DNA of 64,000 nucleotides from Rhodospirillaceae bacterium. GTDB lineage: Bacteria > Pseudomonadota > Alphaproteobacteria > Rhodospirillales > Rhodospirillaceae. Shown one piece after another: positions 17,028-25,160 of the stretch (within the stretch, counting starts at the first letter, position 1; every line of letters starts with the position of its first letter). The DNA lies in the NCBI GenBank assembly GCA_947476695.1, contig CANJRD010000005.1, positions 1-64,000 on the forward strand, in the 5' to 3' direction. The notes below the pieces were generated by a model, which saw only the letters and a program-made list of their open reading frames with translations, was not told the DNA's origin and searched no databases. A program made the translations under genes and the position numbers.

Positions 17028-18124
17028 CAGCCCTTCGCGGGCGCCGTTTCGGCGATGATGGCGTCGACTTCGGCGGCGACCATTTCCCAAGTGCGGCGGC
17101 GCGTCTCGTCGCCGGCGGCCTTGCTGAGCGTTTCATAGGTCGCATCGTCGCGCAGGATCTGCAGCGCCACATTCGCGACCGCCGCCGCGTCCGGCACCAG
17201 ATAGCCGGTCTGGCCATTGACGATGCGCTCTTCCACGCTACCGAGATTGCGCGCGATGGCCGGCGTGCCGGCGGCTTGGCTTTCCGTCAGCGTCCAGCAG
17301 GCATAGTCCTGCGGATGCCCGGGATAGAAGTGGATGCGGCTGGCGCGATAGATCTCGGTCATACCGCGATCGCCGCGCGGATCGACGACGACGATGTTCG
17401 CGTCCGTCGCCATCTTCACGCGCTCGAGAATGGGCTGGATGTTGTCCGGCACGGACTCGCCGCGCACACCGCGCGCCAGCACGGTCGAATAGATCGCCAG
17501 CCGCGCCTCGTTCATCTGCGGATGGATCAGGCGGCGCCAGATTTCGATCAGCCACACCAGCCCGTGCAGCGGATGCGTGGTGACGACCGCATGCGGCGGC
17601 GTCTTCGGCAACTCGATCGTCGGATCGAACTGCGCCTGATACTCGGGCGACGAGGTCAGCATCACCGGCGCTTCGTAGAACGCCGAACCGACGCCAGGCG
17701 CGATGACCCTGTTCGGCAGCGATCCGGTGTACTGGCTCTTCTGCTGCTCGCTGACGAACATCACCGTCGGCGAGAACGACTCCCACAACGTCTTGTTGGC
17801 TTCGGCGGTCAGGTATTCCGGCGGGGCCACCACCCAGAGCAGACGGTATTTGGCTTTACGCACAGCCCCCAGCAGGTGCGGCTGGCGGAAGGCGATCACC
17901 ACGTCGGCCTCCATCGGGCGCTCGGGCAGGTCGTCCAGCGACTTGTAGCGCACTCCGTCGGCCGTGACCGGATAGGGGGTCTTGTTGAGGACCGTGACCG
18001 TATGGCCCCGGGTCACCAGGGCGGCGGCCAGGTTGCCGAGTGCCTTTTCGGCACCACCCAGCGGTCGCCGGGAGGCCGAATAGCCATCGAAGGGAACGGA
18101 ATCGTCGATCAGAACGTAATGCAT
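17027..18124 (-). CDS. Glycosyltransferase (GT-B)
   Basis: 365 residues, ATG 18124. The N-terminus has LGGAEKALGNLAAALVTRGHTVTVLNK, the acceptor-domain loop of family 4-like enzymes. The C-terminal half has IYRASRIHFYPGHPQDYACW, then LTESQAAGTPAIARNLGSVEERIVNG. It is first in the three-gene set, with a 1-base stop/start overlap to the family 9 gene. It likely builds a surface polysaccharide with its neighbours. No polymerase, flippase or nucleotide-sugar gene is in the window, so the product cannot be named. Confidence 0.88.
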   Translation of the reverse strand: MHYVLIDDSVPFDGYSASRRPLGGAEKALGNLAAALVTRGHTVTVLNKTPYPVTADGVRYKSLDDLPERPMEADVVIAFRQPHLLGAVRKAKYRLLWVVAPPEYLTAEANKTLWESFSPTVMFVSEQQKSQYTGSLPNRVIAPGVGSAFYEAPVMLTSSPEYQAQFDPTIELPKTPPHAVVTTHPLHGLVWLIEIWRRLIHPQMNEARLAIYSTVLARGVRGESVPDNIQPILERVKMATDANIVVVDPRGDRGMTEIYRASRIHFYPGHPQDYACWTLTESQAAGTPAIARNLGSVEERIVNGQTGYLVPDAAAVANVALQILRDDATYETLSKAAGDETRRRTWEMVAAEVDAIIAETAPAKG

Positions 18125-18276
18125 GAGACGGTTATAGCCGTGGATACGGGCTGGTCAAACGCTTGGCGGCCGACCCGTGGTGGGGACACCTTCGCCTGGC
18201 GCCGACGACCCTTGAGAGCCGCTTCCCCATGTTCCATAAACGACTGTTACTGCGCGAGCTTCACGGTGGTTTACCG

Positions 18277-19173
18277 ATGCCGGTCCATGCCCTTTTGCCC
18301 CATCGCGCCCTGGTCGCGGTGCGAGGGCCCGACCGGATCGCCTTCCTGCAGGGGCTGATCTCGAACGACGTCGGCCGGGCCAAAAACGGCACCGCCATCT
18401 GGGCCGCGTTCCTGACGCCCCAAGGCAAATTCCTGCACGAATTCTTCGTGTTCTCATGCCCGGACGCCGCAGGTGAGGACACCCTATGGCTGGAAGGCGA
18501 GACCCTGCGCCGAGCCGATCTGGTCAGCCGCCTGACCAAATACCGCCTGCGCTCCAAGGTCAGTATCGAAGCGGACGACACCTATGTCGTGGGCATCACC
18601 TGGGACGAACCGCCCGTGGGCGATGAGGGCGCGCTGACCCGCGTTCCCGGCGGCGTGATGTACGTCGATCCCCGCCTTGCCACCGCGGGCCGGCGCTGGG
18701 CGCTGACACCCGAAGCCGCCAACCGCGTCTGGGCCGGCATGCCGACCGGCTCGCCGCAAGACTATGACGCCCATCGAATGTCACTCGGACTGCCCGACGG
18801 CAGCCGTGACATGGAAGTCGAGAAAGCCCTGCTGCTCGAGAACGGGTTCGATGAATTGCACGGCGTCGACTATCAGAAGGGCTGCTACATCGGTCAGGAG
18901 CTGACCGCGCGCACGCACTTCCGCGCGCTCATCAAAAAGCGCCTGATGCCGGTAAGGGTAAATGGGATCGCCCCACCCCCGGGCAGCGCGCTGACCACGC
19001 TCGACGGCGCCGATGCCGGCGAGATGCGCACCGCCATCGGCGACTACGGTCTGGCCCTCATCCGCCTCGAGGCCTGGCGCAACGCGCCCGGCGGCACGCT
19101 GACCGCGGCGAATGGCGTGAAACTCGCGCCCTTTGTGCCGGACTGGATGAAGCTGCCGGAAGAGAAAGCTTAG
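18277..19173 (+). CDS. ygfZ: YgfZ/GcvT-type folate-binding protein (Fe-S cluster maintenance)
   Basis: 298 residues from ATG 18277 with GGTGG upstream; a longer in-frame start at 18229 is possible but unlike family members. The N-terminal LVAVRGPDRIAFLQGLISNDV and the hallmark KGCYIGQELTART (with the conserved Cys) identify YgfZ, a GcvT-like protein that uses tetrahydrofolate to help maintain certain Fe-S enzymes such as MiaB. It is divergent from the glycosyltransferase set. Its stop overlaps the small convergent gene by 4 bases. Confidence 0.93.
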   Translation: MPVHALLPHRALVAVRGPDRIAFLQGLISNDVGRAKNGTAIWAAFLTPQGKFLHEFFVFSCPDAAGEDTLWLEGETLRRADLVSRLTKYRLRSKVSIEADDTYVVGITWDEPPVGDEGALTRVPGGVMYVDPRLATAGRRWALTPEAANRVWAGMPTGSPQDYDAHRMSLGLPDGSRDMEVEKALLLENGFDELHGVDYQKGCYIGQELTARTHFRALIKKRLMPVRVNGIAPPPGSALTTLDGADAGEMRTAIGDYGLALIRLEAWRNAPGGTLTAANGVKLAPFVPDWMKLPEEKA

Positions 19174-19403
19174 AACGGCTCCTTCCTGCGCGCGGCGACC
19201 AAGACCTCAATACCGTCGAGCCAACGGGGCGCCGCGAAGACATGGCTCCCCGGCAAGAACTCCCAGTTCTCGTCACCGAAGTCATAAGCCTCGGTCTTAT
19301 GAAGCTCGATGCTGTCGTCGGCATTGAGCGTGCCGGTGGTCGGGCGAAAGACATCGGGGCCCTCATCCAACAGCCGCACGTAGACCAGGATGACCTCGGC
19401 CAC
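19170..19403 (-). CDS. Small conserved-looking protein of unknown function
   Basis: 77 residues, GTG start. I do not recognise the family. The sequence is acidic and beta-rich with no signal peptide (EVILVYVRLLDEGPDVFRPT, then WEFLPGSHVFAAPRW). It reads like a single small domain, probably a cytosolic beta barrel. It overlaps the end of ygfZ by 4 bases on the opposite strand and lies 31 bases upstream of the GST gene on its own strand. Codon use matches the neighbours, and the sequence is not arginine- or histidine-rich as shadow frames here are, so I take it as real. Confidence 0.7.
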   Translation of the reverse strand: MAEVILVYVRLLDEGPDVFRPTTGTLNADDSIELHKTEAYDFGDENWEFLPGSHVFAAPRWLDGIEVLVAARRKEPF

Positions 19404-19434
19404 TTAACTCTCCCGACCTAGACGCGACTTGAAC

Positions 19435-20064
19435 CTAAACCGCCGGAACCGCCGCGCGCAGTTGGTTGAGCTTCTGATAGGCGTTCCGGTTGTGGCAGGC
19501 TTCGTGCCACTTTGCGACACTCGGCCACGGCGAGAGGTCGAACTTGCTGCGCGGGCTCGCGTAATCCAGCACCACCGCGACATTCAGATCGGCGAGCGAG
19601 AACGCCTCGCCCAGCAGATGCGGCGTCTGCGACAGATAGATGCTGAGATAGTCCATCAACGGCTTGATATTGGCGTTGCTCGCGTTGAGCGCCCTGATGT
19701 CCTGATCGTCGGACTTCTTGTTCGTCTCCTTCAGCATCGCGTAGGCGACCGGCTCAGGTTCCGTCGCGGCCCACAACGACCATTGCAGAACGCGCGCGCG
19801 TGACGGTTCGTCGGCCGGCCACAGTTTGCCGGTGCCGTAGCGCTGCGCGATGTAGAGCGTGATCGCCAGCGATTCCGTCATGAACACATCGCCGTCCTGC
19901 AAGGCCGGGATGCGGCCCATCGGGTTCAACGTCAGATATTCCTGCTGTTTGTGCTCGCCCTTGCGGAAGTCGACCGTCTCAAGCTGGTACGGCAGGCCGA
20001 GTTCTTCCAGCGCCCACATCGGGCGCGCGGTACGCGAAACCGCGATGCCGTAGAGCTTGATCAT
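19435..20064 (-). CDS. Glutathione S-transferase family protein
   Basis: 209 residues from ATG 20064, overlapping the upstream stop (ATGA). The thioredoxin-like N-terminus is MIKLYGIAVSRTARPMWALEE with a Ser/Arg active-site region, then LNPMGRIPALQDGD with the cis-proline and TESLAIT for glutathione binding. The helical C-terminal domain has FSLADLNVAVVL. The SRTARPMW N-terminus is reminiscent of beta/theta-like bacterial GSTs. It is third in the operon ELM1-like - TIM barrel - GST. The substrate is unknown. Confidence 0.92.
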   Translation of the reverse strand: MIKLYGIAVSRTARPMWALEELGLPYQLETVDFRKGEHKQQEYLTLNPMGRIPALQDGDVFMTESLAITLYIAQRYGTGKLWPADEPSRARVLQWSLWAATEPEPVAYAMLKETNKKSDDQDIRALNASNANIKPLMDYLSIYLSQTPHLLGEAFSLADLNVAVVLDYASPRSKFDLSPWPSVAKWHEACHNRNAYQKLNQLRAAVPAV

Positions 20065-20912
20065 GTGCGCGCGACCTTCTTCTTCCCGCGTGCGCCGCGC
20101 GGCTGCGGCGTCTCGGTGTCCAGCGGCGGCGCCGTGCCGATGCCCCAATCGCGGGCCCAGGCCAGACCCAAAGCGGTCGCCCCGCGCGGTTCGTATTCCG
20201 CGCCGACCCAGCCGTCGTAACCATGCGCATCGAGCAGATCGAACATGTAGCGCCAGTTGATCTCGCCGAGCTTGTCGGGCTCCTGACGGCCCGGCACGCC
20301 GGCGACCTGCACATGGCCGATGGCGTCCATGTGGTTCTCAAGAAACTCGCTCAGGTTGCCTTGGGTCCGCTGCGCGTGGAAAAAATCGTACTGCAAACGC
20401 AGGTTCTTCTGATCGACACGCGCCAGCACATCGAGCCCCTGGTTCGGCGTCGTCAGGAGATAATTTTCAATCGAGCTCAAGGGCTCGATCAGGATCATGA
20501 TGCCGTCTTCGGCGCACTTCTGGGTGGCGTAGCGAAGATTGGAGACATAGGTCTCAAGCGCCGCTTCGATATCCTCGTCATCGCCGATCACACCGGCCAT
20601 CACATGGATTTTGGCGCAATCGAGGGCATCGGCGTAGTAGAGCGCGACATCGAAGCTGTCGCGGAAATCCTGTTCCCGGCCCTGCAATGCCGCGAGCCCC
20701 CGTTCGCCCGCGCCGAAATTTCCCGGCGGCGCGTTGAACAACACCATCGGCACCCCCGCTTCGGTGATCTTGTCAGCGATGTCCTCGGCCTCGAAATGGT
20801 AGGGGAACTGGCATTCGATTCCGGTGAAGCCCGCGTCGACGGCGGCCTGGGGTCGCTCGAGGAATCCGTATTCCTTGAACAGCGTGGTGATGTTGGCGGC
20901 AAAACGGGGCAT
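20061..20912 (-). CDS. Hydroxypyruvate isomerase family protein (TIM barrel)
   Basis: 283 residues. MPRFAANITTLFKEYGFLERPQAAVDAGF, GIECQFPYHFEAEDIADKI and LFNAPPGNFGAGERGLAAL are the strands of the Hyi/OtnI family. Glu in LIEPLSS and EYEP and His in FFHAQRT are likely metal ligands or catalytic residues. It interconverts hydroxypyruvate and tartronate semialdehyde, or a related 2-keto sugar acid. The C-terminal basic tail (RGARGKKKVART) is extra. It is 10 bases downstream of the ELM1-like gene and coupled to the GST gene. Confidence 0.88.
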   Translation of the reverse strand: MPRFAANITTLFKEYGFLERPQAAVDAGFTGIECQFPYHFEAEDIADKITEAGVPMVLFNAPPGNFGAGERGLAALQGREQDFRDSFDVALYYADALDCAKIHVMAGVIGDDEDIEAALETYVSNLRYATQKCAEDGIMILIEPLSSIENYLLTTPNQGLDVLARVDQKNLRLQYDFFHAQRTQGNLSEFLENHMDAIGHVQVAGVPGRQEPDKLGEINWRYMFDLLDAHGYDGWVGAEYEPRGATALGLAWARDWGIGTAPPLDTETPQPRGARGKKKVART

Positions 20913-20922
20913 TCGATCTCGA

Positions 20923-21903
20923 CTAGGTGAGGGCCGCGATCAGCGGCGAAAGAGCGTCCGCGATATCGGTCGCGGCATTGAGCGGCGGATGATCCCACTC
21001 GGCCCACTGCCCGTCAAACGGCCGCGCGAAGCCACGCTCATATAGCTCACGATGCAGCCGCGCGTGCTTCGGCACGACCAGGCCAGGGGGCGCATAGATA
21101 AACACCGGTGCTTGCGTGGCACAGGCCTCGCAAGCCATCGACACGGAATCGCCGGTGACGACGATGGCGTCGGCCAACCCGAGCCATCCAAGGTAGGGAT
21201 TGTCGCCCGCCTGCCCCCAGCGGAACAGCGCGCGCGGCTCCGGGATCGTCTCAGCCAACGCTTGCTCCGCTTCCGCTCCCGTGCGGCGCGACGTGGTGAC
21301 CAGCACCGATCCACCCACACCGCGCGCCATCGCGGCGACGCCTGTGCCGAGATCGCGCGCATGCTCGACCGGGAACGGCCGTTGATGCGTCGACCCACCG
21401 ACCAGCACGACGATATAGGGACGCGGCAACCCGCCGAGGCTCCCCTTCCAAGCCTCCGCCGCGCGTTCGAGCTTTCCGCCTGTCACGCGATGCGGCGCAC
21501 CGGTCACGCGCATGACATTCGCGGCATCGCCGCCCGGTACTTCGCAATCATGGTTGGGCAGCGCGATCAGGGAGAAATCCCCCGCCCCGCGCCGGCCTGG
21601 ATTCATCACCTGCGCCAACACCACCGGCTTGTCCGCCTGCGCCTTGATCCAGCGCGCGACCGGCGCCGCGCGCCGCCCGGCGGCGATCACCAGATCAGGC
21701 CACGGCGGCGTCAGGCGCGCGCGCGTGTAGGCGTCCACACCGATGAGACTGGCCCCGCGCAGGATGTTGGGCAGCCGCGCCAAACCGTCGTACCGCAGCG
21801 GCTTTTCCACAAACGGCCGGCCCAGCGCTTCGGCCACGCCCAGCGCCTGGGCCGCCGTCCCCGCGCGTTCATCCACAAGGACCCAGATCAAGGCTTCGCG
21901 CAC
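20923..21903 (-). CDS. ELM1/GtrOC1-like protein (mitochondrial fission ELM1 family)
   Basis: 326 residues from GTG 21903, preceded by CCGGGAAG. The frame is open further upstream into the pyrE leader, but those residues look non-coding. The N-terminal IWVLVDERAGTAAQALGVAEALG and the later PYIVVLVGGSTHQRPF, SVLVTTSRRTGAEAEQAL and DAIVVTGDSVSMACEACAT are the markers of the family that contains plant ELM1. The fold is GT-B-like, with a donor-site-like VTGDSVSM, so it may be a glycosyltransferase. It is first in a three-gene operon and divergent from pyrE (76-base gap). Confidence 0.85.
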   Translation of the reverse strand: MREALIWVLVDERAGTAAQALGVAEALGRPFVEKPLRYDGLARLPNILRGASLIGVDAYTRARLTPPWPDLVIAAGRRAAPVARWIKAQADKPVVLAQVMNPGRRGAGDFSLIALPNHDCEVPGGDAANVMRVTGAPHRVTGGKLERAAEAWKGSLGGLPRPYIVVLVGGSTHQRPFPVEHARDLGTGVAAMARGVGGSVLVTTSRRTGAEAEQALAETIPEPRALFRWGQAGDNPYLGWLGLADAIVVTGDSVSMACEACATQAPVFIYAPPGLVVPKHARLHRELYERGFARPFDGQWAEWDHPPLNAATDIADALSPLIAALT

Positions 21904-21979
21904 GGCAACTTCCCGGTTGAGATCGTGGGCCTCAGGCCATAAACAGGGGCGACATTCCACCAATTCGCGGACATCGCCA

Positions 21980-22669
21980 ATGGCTCTCCCAACCCGCAGC
22001 GCCCGGCAACAGGCGCAAGGCCGCATCGTCGCCGACATCCTGCTCGAAATCAAAGCGGTGAATTTCCGCCCGGAGCAGCCCTATACCCTGACCGCCGGCT
22101 GGGCGAGCCCAGTCTACATCGACGGCCGCAAGCTGATCTCCTTCCCGCGCGCGCGCCGCAAGGTCACCGAACTGGCACGGATCGAGATCGAGGAAAGCGT
22201 CGGCCATGAGAGCATCGACGCCGTGGCGGGCGGTGAAACCGCCGGCATCCCCTACGCCGCCTGGATCTCGGACGCGCTGATGCTGCCGATGCAGTACGTG
22301 CGCAAGAAGCCGAAGGGCTTCGGCCGCAACGCCCAGATCGAAGGCGACATCCACGACGGCCAACGCGTCATCCTGGTCGAGGACCTCGCCAGCGACGGCG
22401 GCTCCAAGCTGCTGTTCGTGAAAGCCCTGCGCGATGCGGGCGCGAAGTGCGACCATTGCTTCGTGATGTTCTTCTATGGCGCCTTCCCGGGCGCGATCGA
22501 GAGCATGGCCGCCGAAGGCATCAAGCTGCACTACCTGTGCACCTGGCACGACGTGCTCGCCGCGGCCGAAGCCGGCGGCTATTTCACGCCCGCCGCCATC
22601 GCCGGCGTGCGCGAGTTCCTGAAAGACCCGGTCGCCTGGTCCGTCGCCCACGGCGGCAAGGGCGCTTAA
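21980..22669 (+). CDS. pyrE: Orotate phosphoribosyltransferase
   Basis: 229 residues from ATG 21980. It transfers orotate to PRPP in de novo pyrimidine synthesis. Markers are YTLTAGWASPVYIDGRKLISFPRARR at the N-terminus, YVRKKPKGFGR (phosphate-contacting loop) and the PRPP loop VILVEDLASDGGSK. This matches the 220-235-residue alphaproteobacterial form rather than the E. coli type. The upstream frame contains extra residues, but the homologous start is here. The gene is followed after 6 bases by the convergent kinase gene. Confidence 0.95.
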   Translation: MALPTRSARQQAQGRIVADILLEIKAVNFRPEQPYTLTAGWASPVYIDGRKLISFPRARRKVTELARIEIEESVGHESIDAVAGGETAGIPYAAWISDALMLPMQYVRKKPKGFGRNAQIEGDIHDGQRVILVEDLASDGGSKLLFVKALRDAGAKCDHCFVMFFYGAFPGAIESMAAEGIKLHYLCTWHDVLAAAEAGGYFTPAAIAGVREFLKDPVAWSVAHGGKGA

Positions 22670-22675
22670 GCGTCC

Positions 22676-24211
22676 TTACTCGGCGGCGATCCTCTTACCT
22701 TCGATGGCCGGGAGCATGATGCGGACACGTAAGCCGCGGCTCATGTGCGTGGTCAGTTCGATGTCCCCACCCATGGCGCGCAGGATGTTGCGCGCGATCG
22801 TGAGCCCGAGGCCGACGCCGCCGGTCTCGCGCGAGCGCGAGGCTTCGATGCGTACGAAGGGCGCGAACACGCGCTCGCGGTCGCTGGCGTCGATGCCGGG
22901 CCCGTCGTCGTCGATCAGGATCTCCAGCATATCGCCGACGACCGCCAGAGATACGCGCGCACGCGCGCCGTACTTCACGGCGTTGTCCATTAGGTTCACC
23001 AGCGCCCGCTTCAGCGACAGCGGTTTCGCCACCACGTCGCATTTCGCGGGGCCGACGTAAGTCACCTCCTGGCCGGCGGCTTGCGCATCCGTGACAAGAC
23101 CGGCGATCAACCCCGCCAGATCGGCCACCAGCGCCGGCTCGCGCGCCGCATCGTCGCGCGAGAACGCCAACGTGGCGGCGATCATGGCCTCCATTTCATC
23201 GAGGTCGCGCAGCATCTTGGCGCGCTGCTCGGCATCGTCGACAAACTCCGCCCGCAGTTTGAGCCGCGTGATCGGCGTGCGCAGATCGTGGCTGATCGCG
23301 GCCAGCATCTGCGTACGATCCTCGACGAAGCGCTTCAGACGCCTCTGCATCGTATTGAACGCATGCGCCGCGCGGCGCACCTCGCCCGGCCCGTCCTCGG
23401 GCAATGGGGCTGAGTTGAAGTCGACACCTAAACGCTCCGCCGCGTCGGCGAACAGTGACAGCGGCTTGAAGGCCCGGTTCACGCCCCATAGGGCGCCGAT
23501 GGCAATGATCAAGGCGATGAACGTCTGGAAGATGATCGGCCGCAGGCGTCCTTGCGCATCGTCGCCCACCGTCAGCAGCACGCGCGTATTGAACCAGGTG
23601 TTCTCCGCGAACTTCACCGACACCCGGAACATGCCGCGCGAACCCGGCAGCGCCGGTCCGCCAAGCTGCATCACCCGCATCATGCGCTGTTCACGCTCCT
23701 CCGGACTGGGCATGCGCGGCGGACCCGGCCGCTGTTGCATGAACTGAGCGCCGAGCGGCGGCGGCGGAATCTCGATGCTCTCGAACGCGCGCGCTGCCTC
23801 GTCTTCCGCAACGTCGAGTTCGCTGGGTTTTTGCAACAGGCTGTCGACGCGGATGTCGGTTCCGGCGGCGAACTCGTTGCGCAGCTTGCGCAACACGGAT
23901 CGGCTCAGAAAGCTGTCGTCCGATTTTTCCACGACAGGATCGCGCGTGATCACCATGCGCATCATCGGCGCGGAAAAACGGCGGATCAATTGCGCACGGT
24001 CTTCCGGCTTATCGCGCTCGACCATACGCTTAACCACGATGACCTGATCGGTCGCCTGGCTGGCGGCGGCGATAATGCCCGCGTCTTCGCGGGTCGCGAT
24101 TAGGAACGCGAGCGTCAGCGCCGACATCAGGATGACGACGCCGGTCAGCACGGTGAACACCCACCACGACAGGGTGTCCGGCATCCAGCGCGGTCTTTGC
24201 AGCTTAGGCAC
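22676..24211 (-). CDS. EnvZ-like sensor histidine kinase with Met/Pro-rich periplasmic domain
   Basis: 511 residues, GTG start. TM1 is about 17-38, a periplasmic region runs about 40-225, TM2 about 228-246, followed by a HAMP domain, the phospho-acceptor His308 (AAISHDLRTPITRLK), and the ATPase boxes NLMDNAVKYG, DDDGPGID and GGVGLGLTIARN. The periplasmic part contains a Pro/Met-rich stretch (about 149-195) with six methionines. It overlaps the response regulator gene by 8 bases, which comes first in the operon. It probably senses an envelope or metal signal and phosphorylates that regulator. Confidence 0.95.
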   Translation of the reverse strand: MPKLQRPRWMPDTLSWWVFTVLTGVVILMSALTLAFLIATREDAGIIAAASQATDQVIVVKRMVERDKPEDRAQLIRRFSAPMMRMVITRDPVVEKSDDSFLSRSVLRKLRNEFAAGTDIRVDSLLQKPSELDVAEDEAARAFESIEIPPPPLGAQFMQQRPGPPRMPSPEEREQRMMRVMQLGGPALPGSRGMFRVSVKFAENTWFNTRVLLTVGDDAQGRLRPIIFQTFIALIIAIGALWGVNRAFKPLSLFADAAERLGVDFNSAPLPEDGPGEVRRAAHAFNTMQRRLKRFVEDRTQMLAAISHDLRTPITRLKLRAEFVDDAEQRAKMLRDLDEMEAMIAATLAFSRDDAAREPALVADLAGLIAGLVTDAQAAGQEVTYVGPAKCDVVAKPLSLKRALVNLMDNAVKYGARARVSLAVVGDMLEILIDDDGPGIDASDRERVFAPFVRIEASRSRETGGVGLGLTIARNILRAMGGDIELTTHMSRGLRVRIMLPAIEGKRIAAE

Positions 24212-24938
24212 GCGCGACCTCGGCGGTGAACATGTAGCCGCCGCCGCGCACGGTTTTGATCAGCGTCGGGTTCTTCGCATCCGGCTCGATCTTCTTGCGC
24301 AAGCGTCCGACCTGCACGTCGATCGAACGATCGAACGGAATCGCGGCGCGACCGCGCGCCATATCGAGCAGCTGATCGCGGTTCAACACCCGGCGCGGAT
24401 GCTCGACGAAAGCCACCAGCAGATCGTATTCGCCGGCCGTCAGCGGGATCACCGTTTCGCCCTGACGCAGCGTGCGCGTGGATTGCTCAAGCTCAAAACC
24501 ACTGAACGAGAGTTTTTCCGCGCCGGCGTCGGCGGGCGTCGGCACCGGCGGCGCAGACACGCGGCGCAGCACGGCTTTGATGCGCGCGGCCAGTTCGCGC
24601 GGATTGAACGGCTTGGCCAGATAGTCGTCGGCCCCGACTTCGAGGCCGATGATGCGGTCCACGTCCTCGCTCATCGCCGTCAGCATGATGATCGGCACAA
24701 ATGAATCGGCGCGCACGCGACGGCACAACGTCAGCCCGTCGTCGCCCGGCAGCATGAGGTCGAGCACAATGAGATCGATGGCCCAATCCTTCAGGGCCTG
24801 CTCCATCTCGCGACCGTCCTTGGCGGTGGTCACGCGGAAATCATGCTTGCTCAGGAAGCGACTGAGCAGATCGCGAATCTCGCTGTCGTCATCGACGATC
24901 AGGATGTGCGGCTTGGGGGACTCGGAAACGTTCGACAC
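24204..24938 (-). CDS. OmpR-family response regulator
   Basis: 244 residues, GTG start with AGGAAT upstream. The receiver domain has acidic residues VDDDSE, the phosphorylated Asp60 (LIVLDLMLPGDDGL) and the switch Lys in DDYLAKPFNPREL. The C-terminal winged helix (about 150-240) carries LTAGEYDLLVAFVEHPRRVLNRDQLLD and VGRLRKKIEPD, and ends in IKTVRGGGYMF. It is the first gene of a two-gene operon. GTTAC direct repeats in the divergent promoter (25053-25100) are candidate binding sites for autoregulation and for control of the gene at 25161. Confidence 0.95.
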   Translation of the reverse strand: MSNVSESPKPHILIVDDDSEIRDLLSRFLSKHDFRVTTAKDGREMEQALKDWAIDLIVLDLMLPGDDGLTLCRRVRADSFVPIIMLTAMSEDVDRIIGLEVGADDYLAKPFNPRELAARIKAVLRRVSAPPVPTPADAGAEKLSFSGFELEQSTRTLRQGETVIPLTAGEYDLLVAFVEHPRRVLNRDQLLDMARGRAAIPFDRSIDVQVGRLRKKIEPDAKNPTLIKTVRGGGYMFTAEVARA

Positions 24939-25052
24939 GCGAAATTCCTGAACAGTTCGCCTTTGATATCACCGAGTGTAGCAACGCCATCCCCGCGCAC
25001 AAAGCAAAGCGGCGCGAATATCGGGAAACAGCCTGTATCCACAGGCCTGTAG

Positions 25053-25100
25053 GTTACTGGGCGTTACACTTTATCCGGAGCGTCGACACGCCGGGGTTAC
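25053..25100. promoter_or_regulatory. GTTAC direct repeats in the divergent promoter (candidate OmpR-family operator)
   Basis: GTTAC occurs at 25053-25057 and 25063-25067, start-to-start spacing exactly 10 bases, and again at 25096-25100, 33 bases on. Direct repeats with about one helical turn between half-sites are how OmpR/PhoB-type regulators bind. The cluster sits in the 222-base divergent region between the response regulator gene (starting 24938, reverse) and the secreted protein gene (starting 25161, forward). That this regulator binds here is inference. Confidence 0.5.
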
Positions 25101-25160
25101 AGGCCGGGCGGAGTATCGCTGCGTGGGCCGGACGAACCTCTGAACGACTGGAAAAATCAC

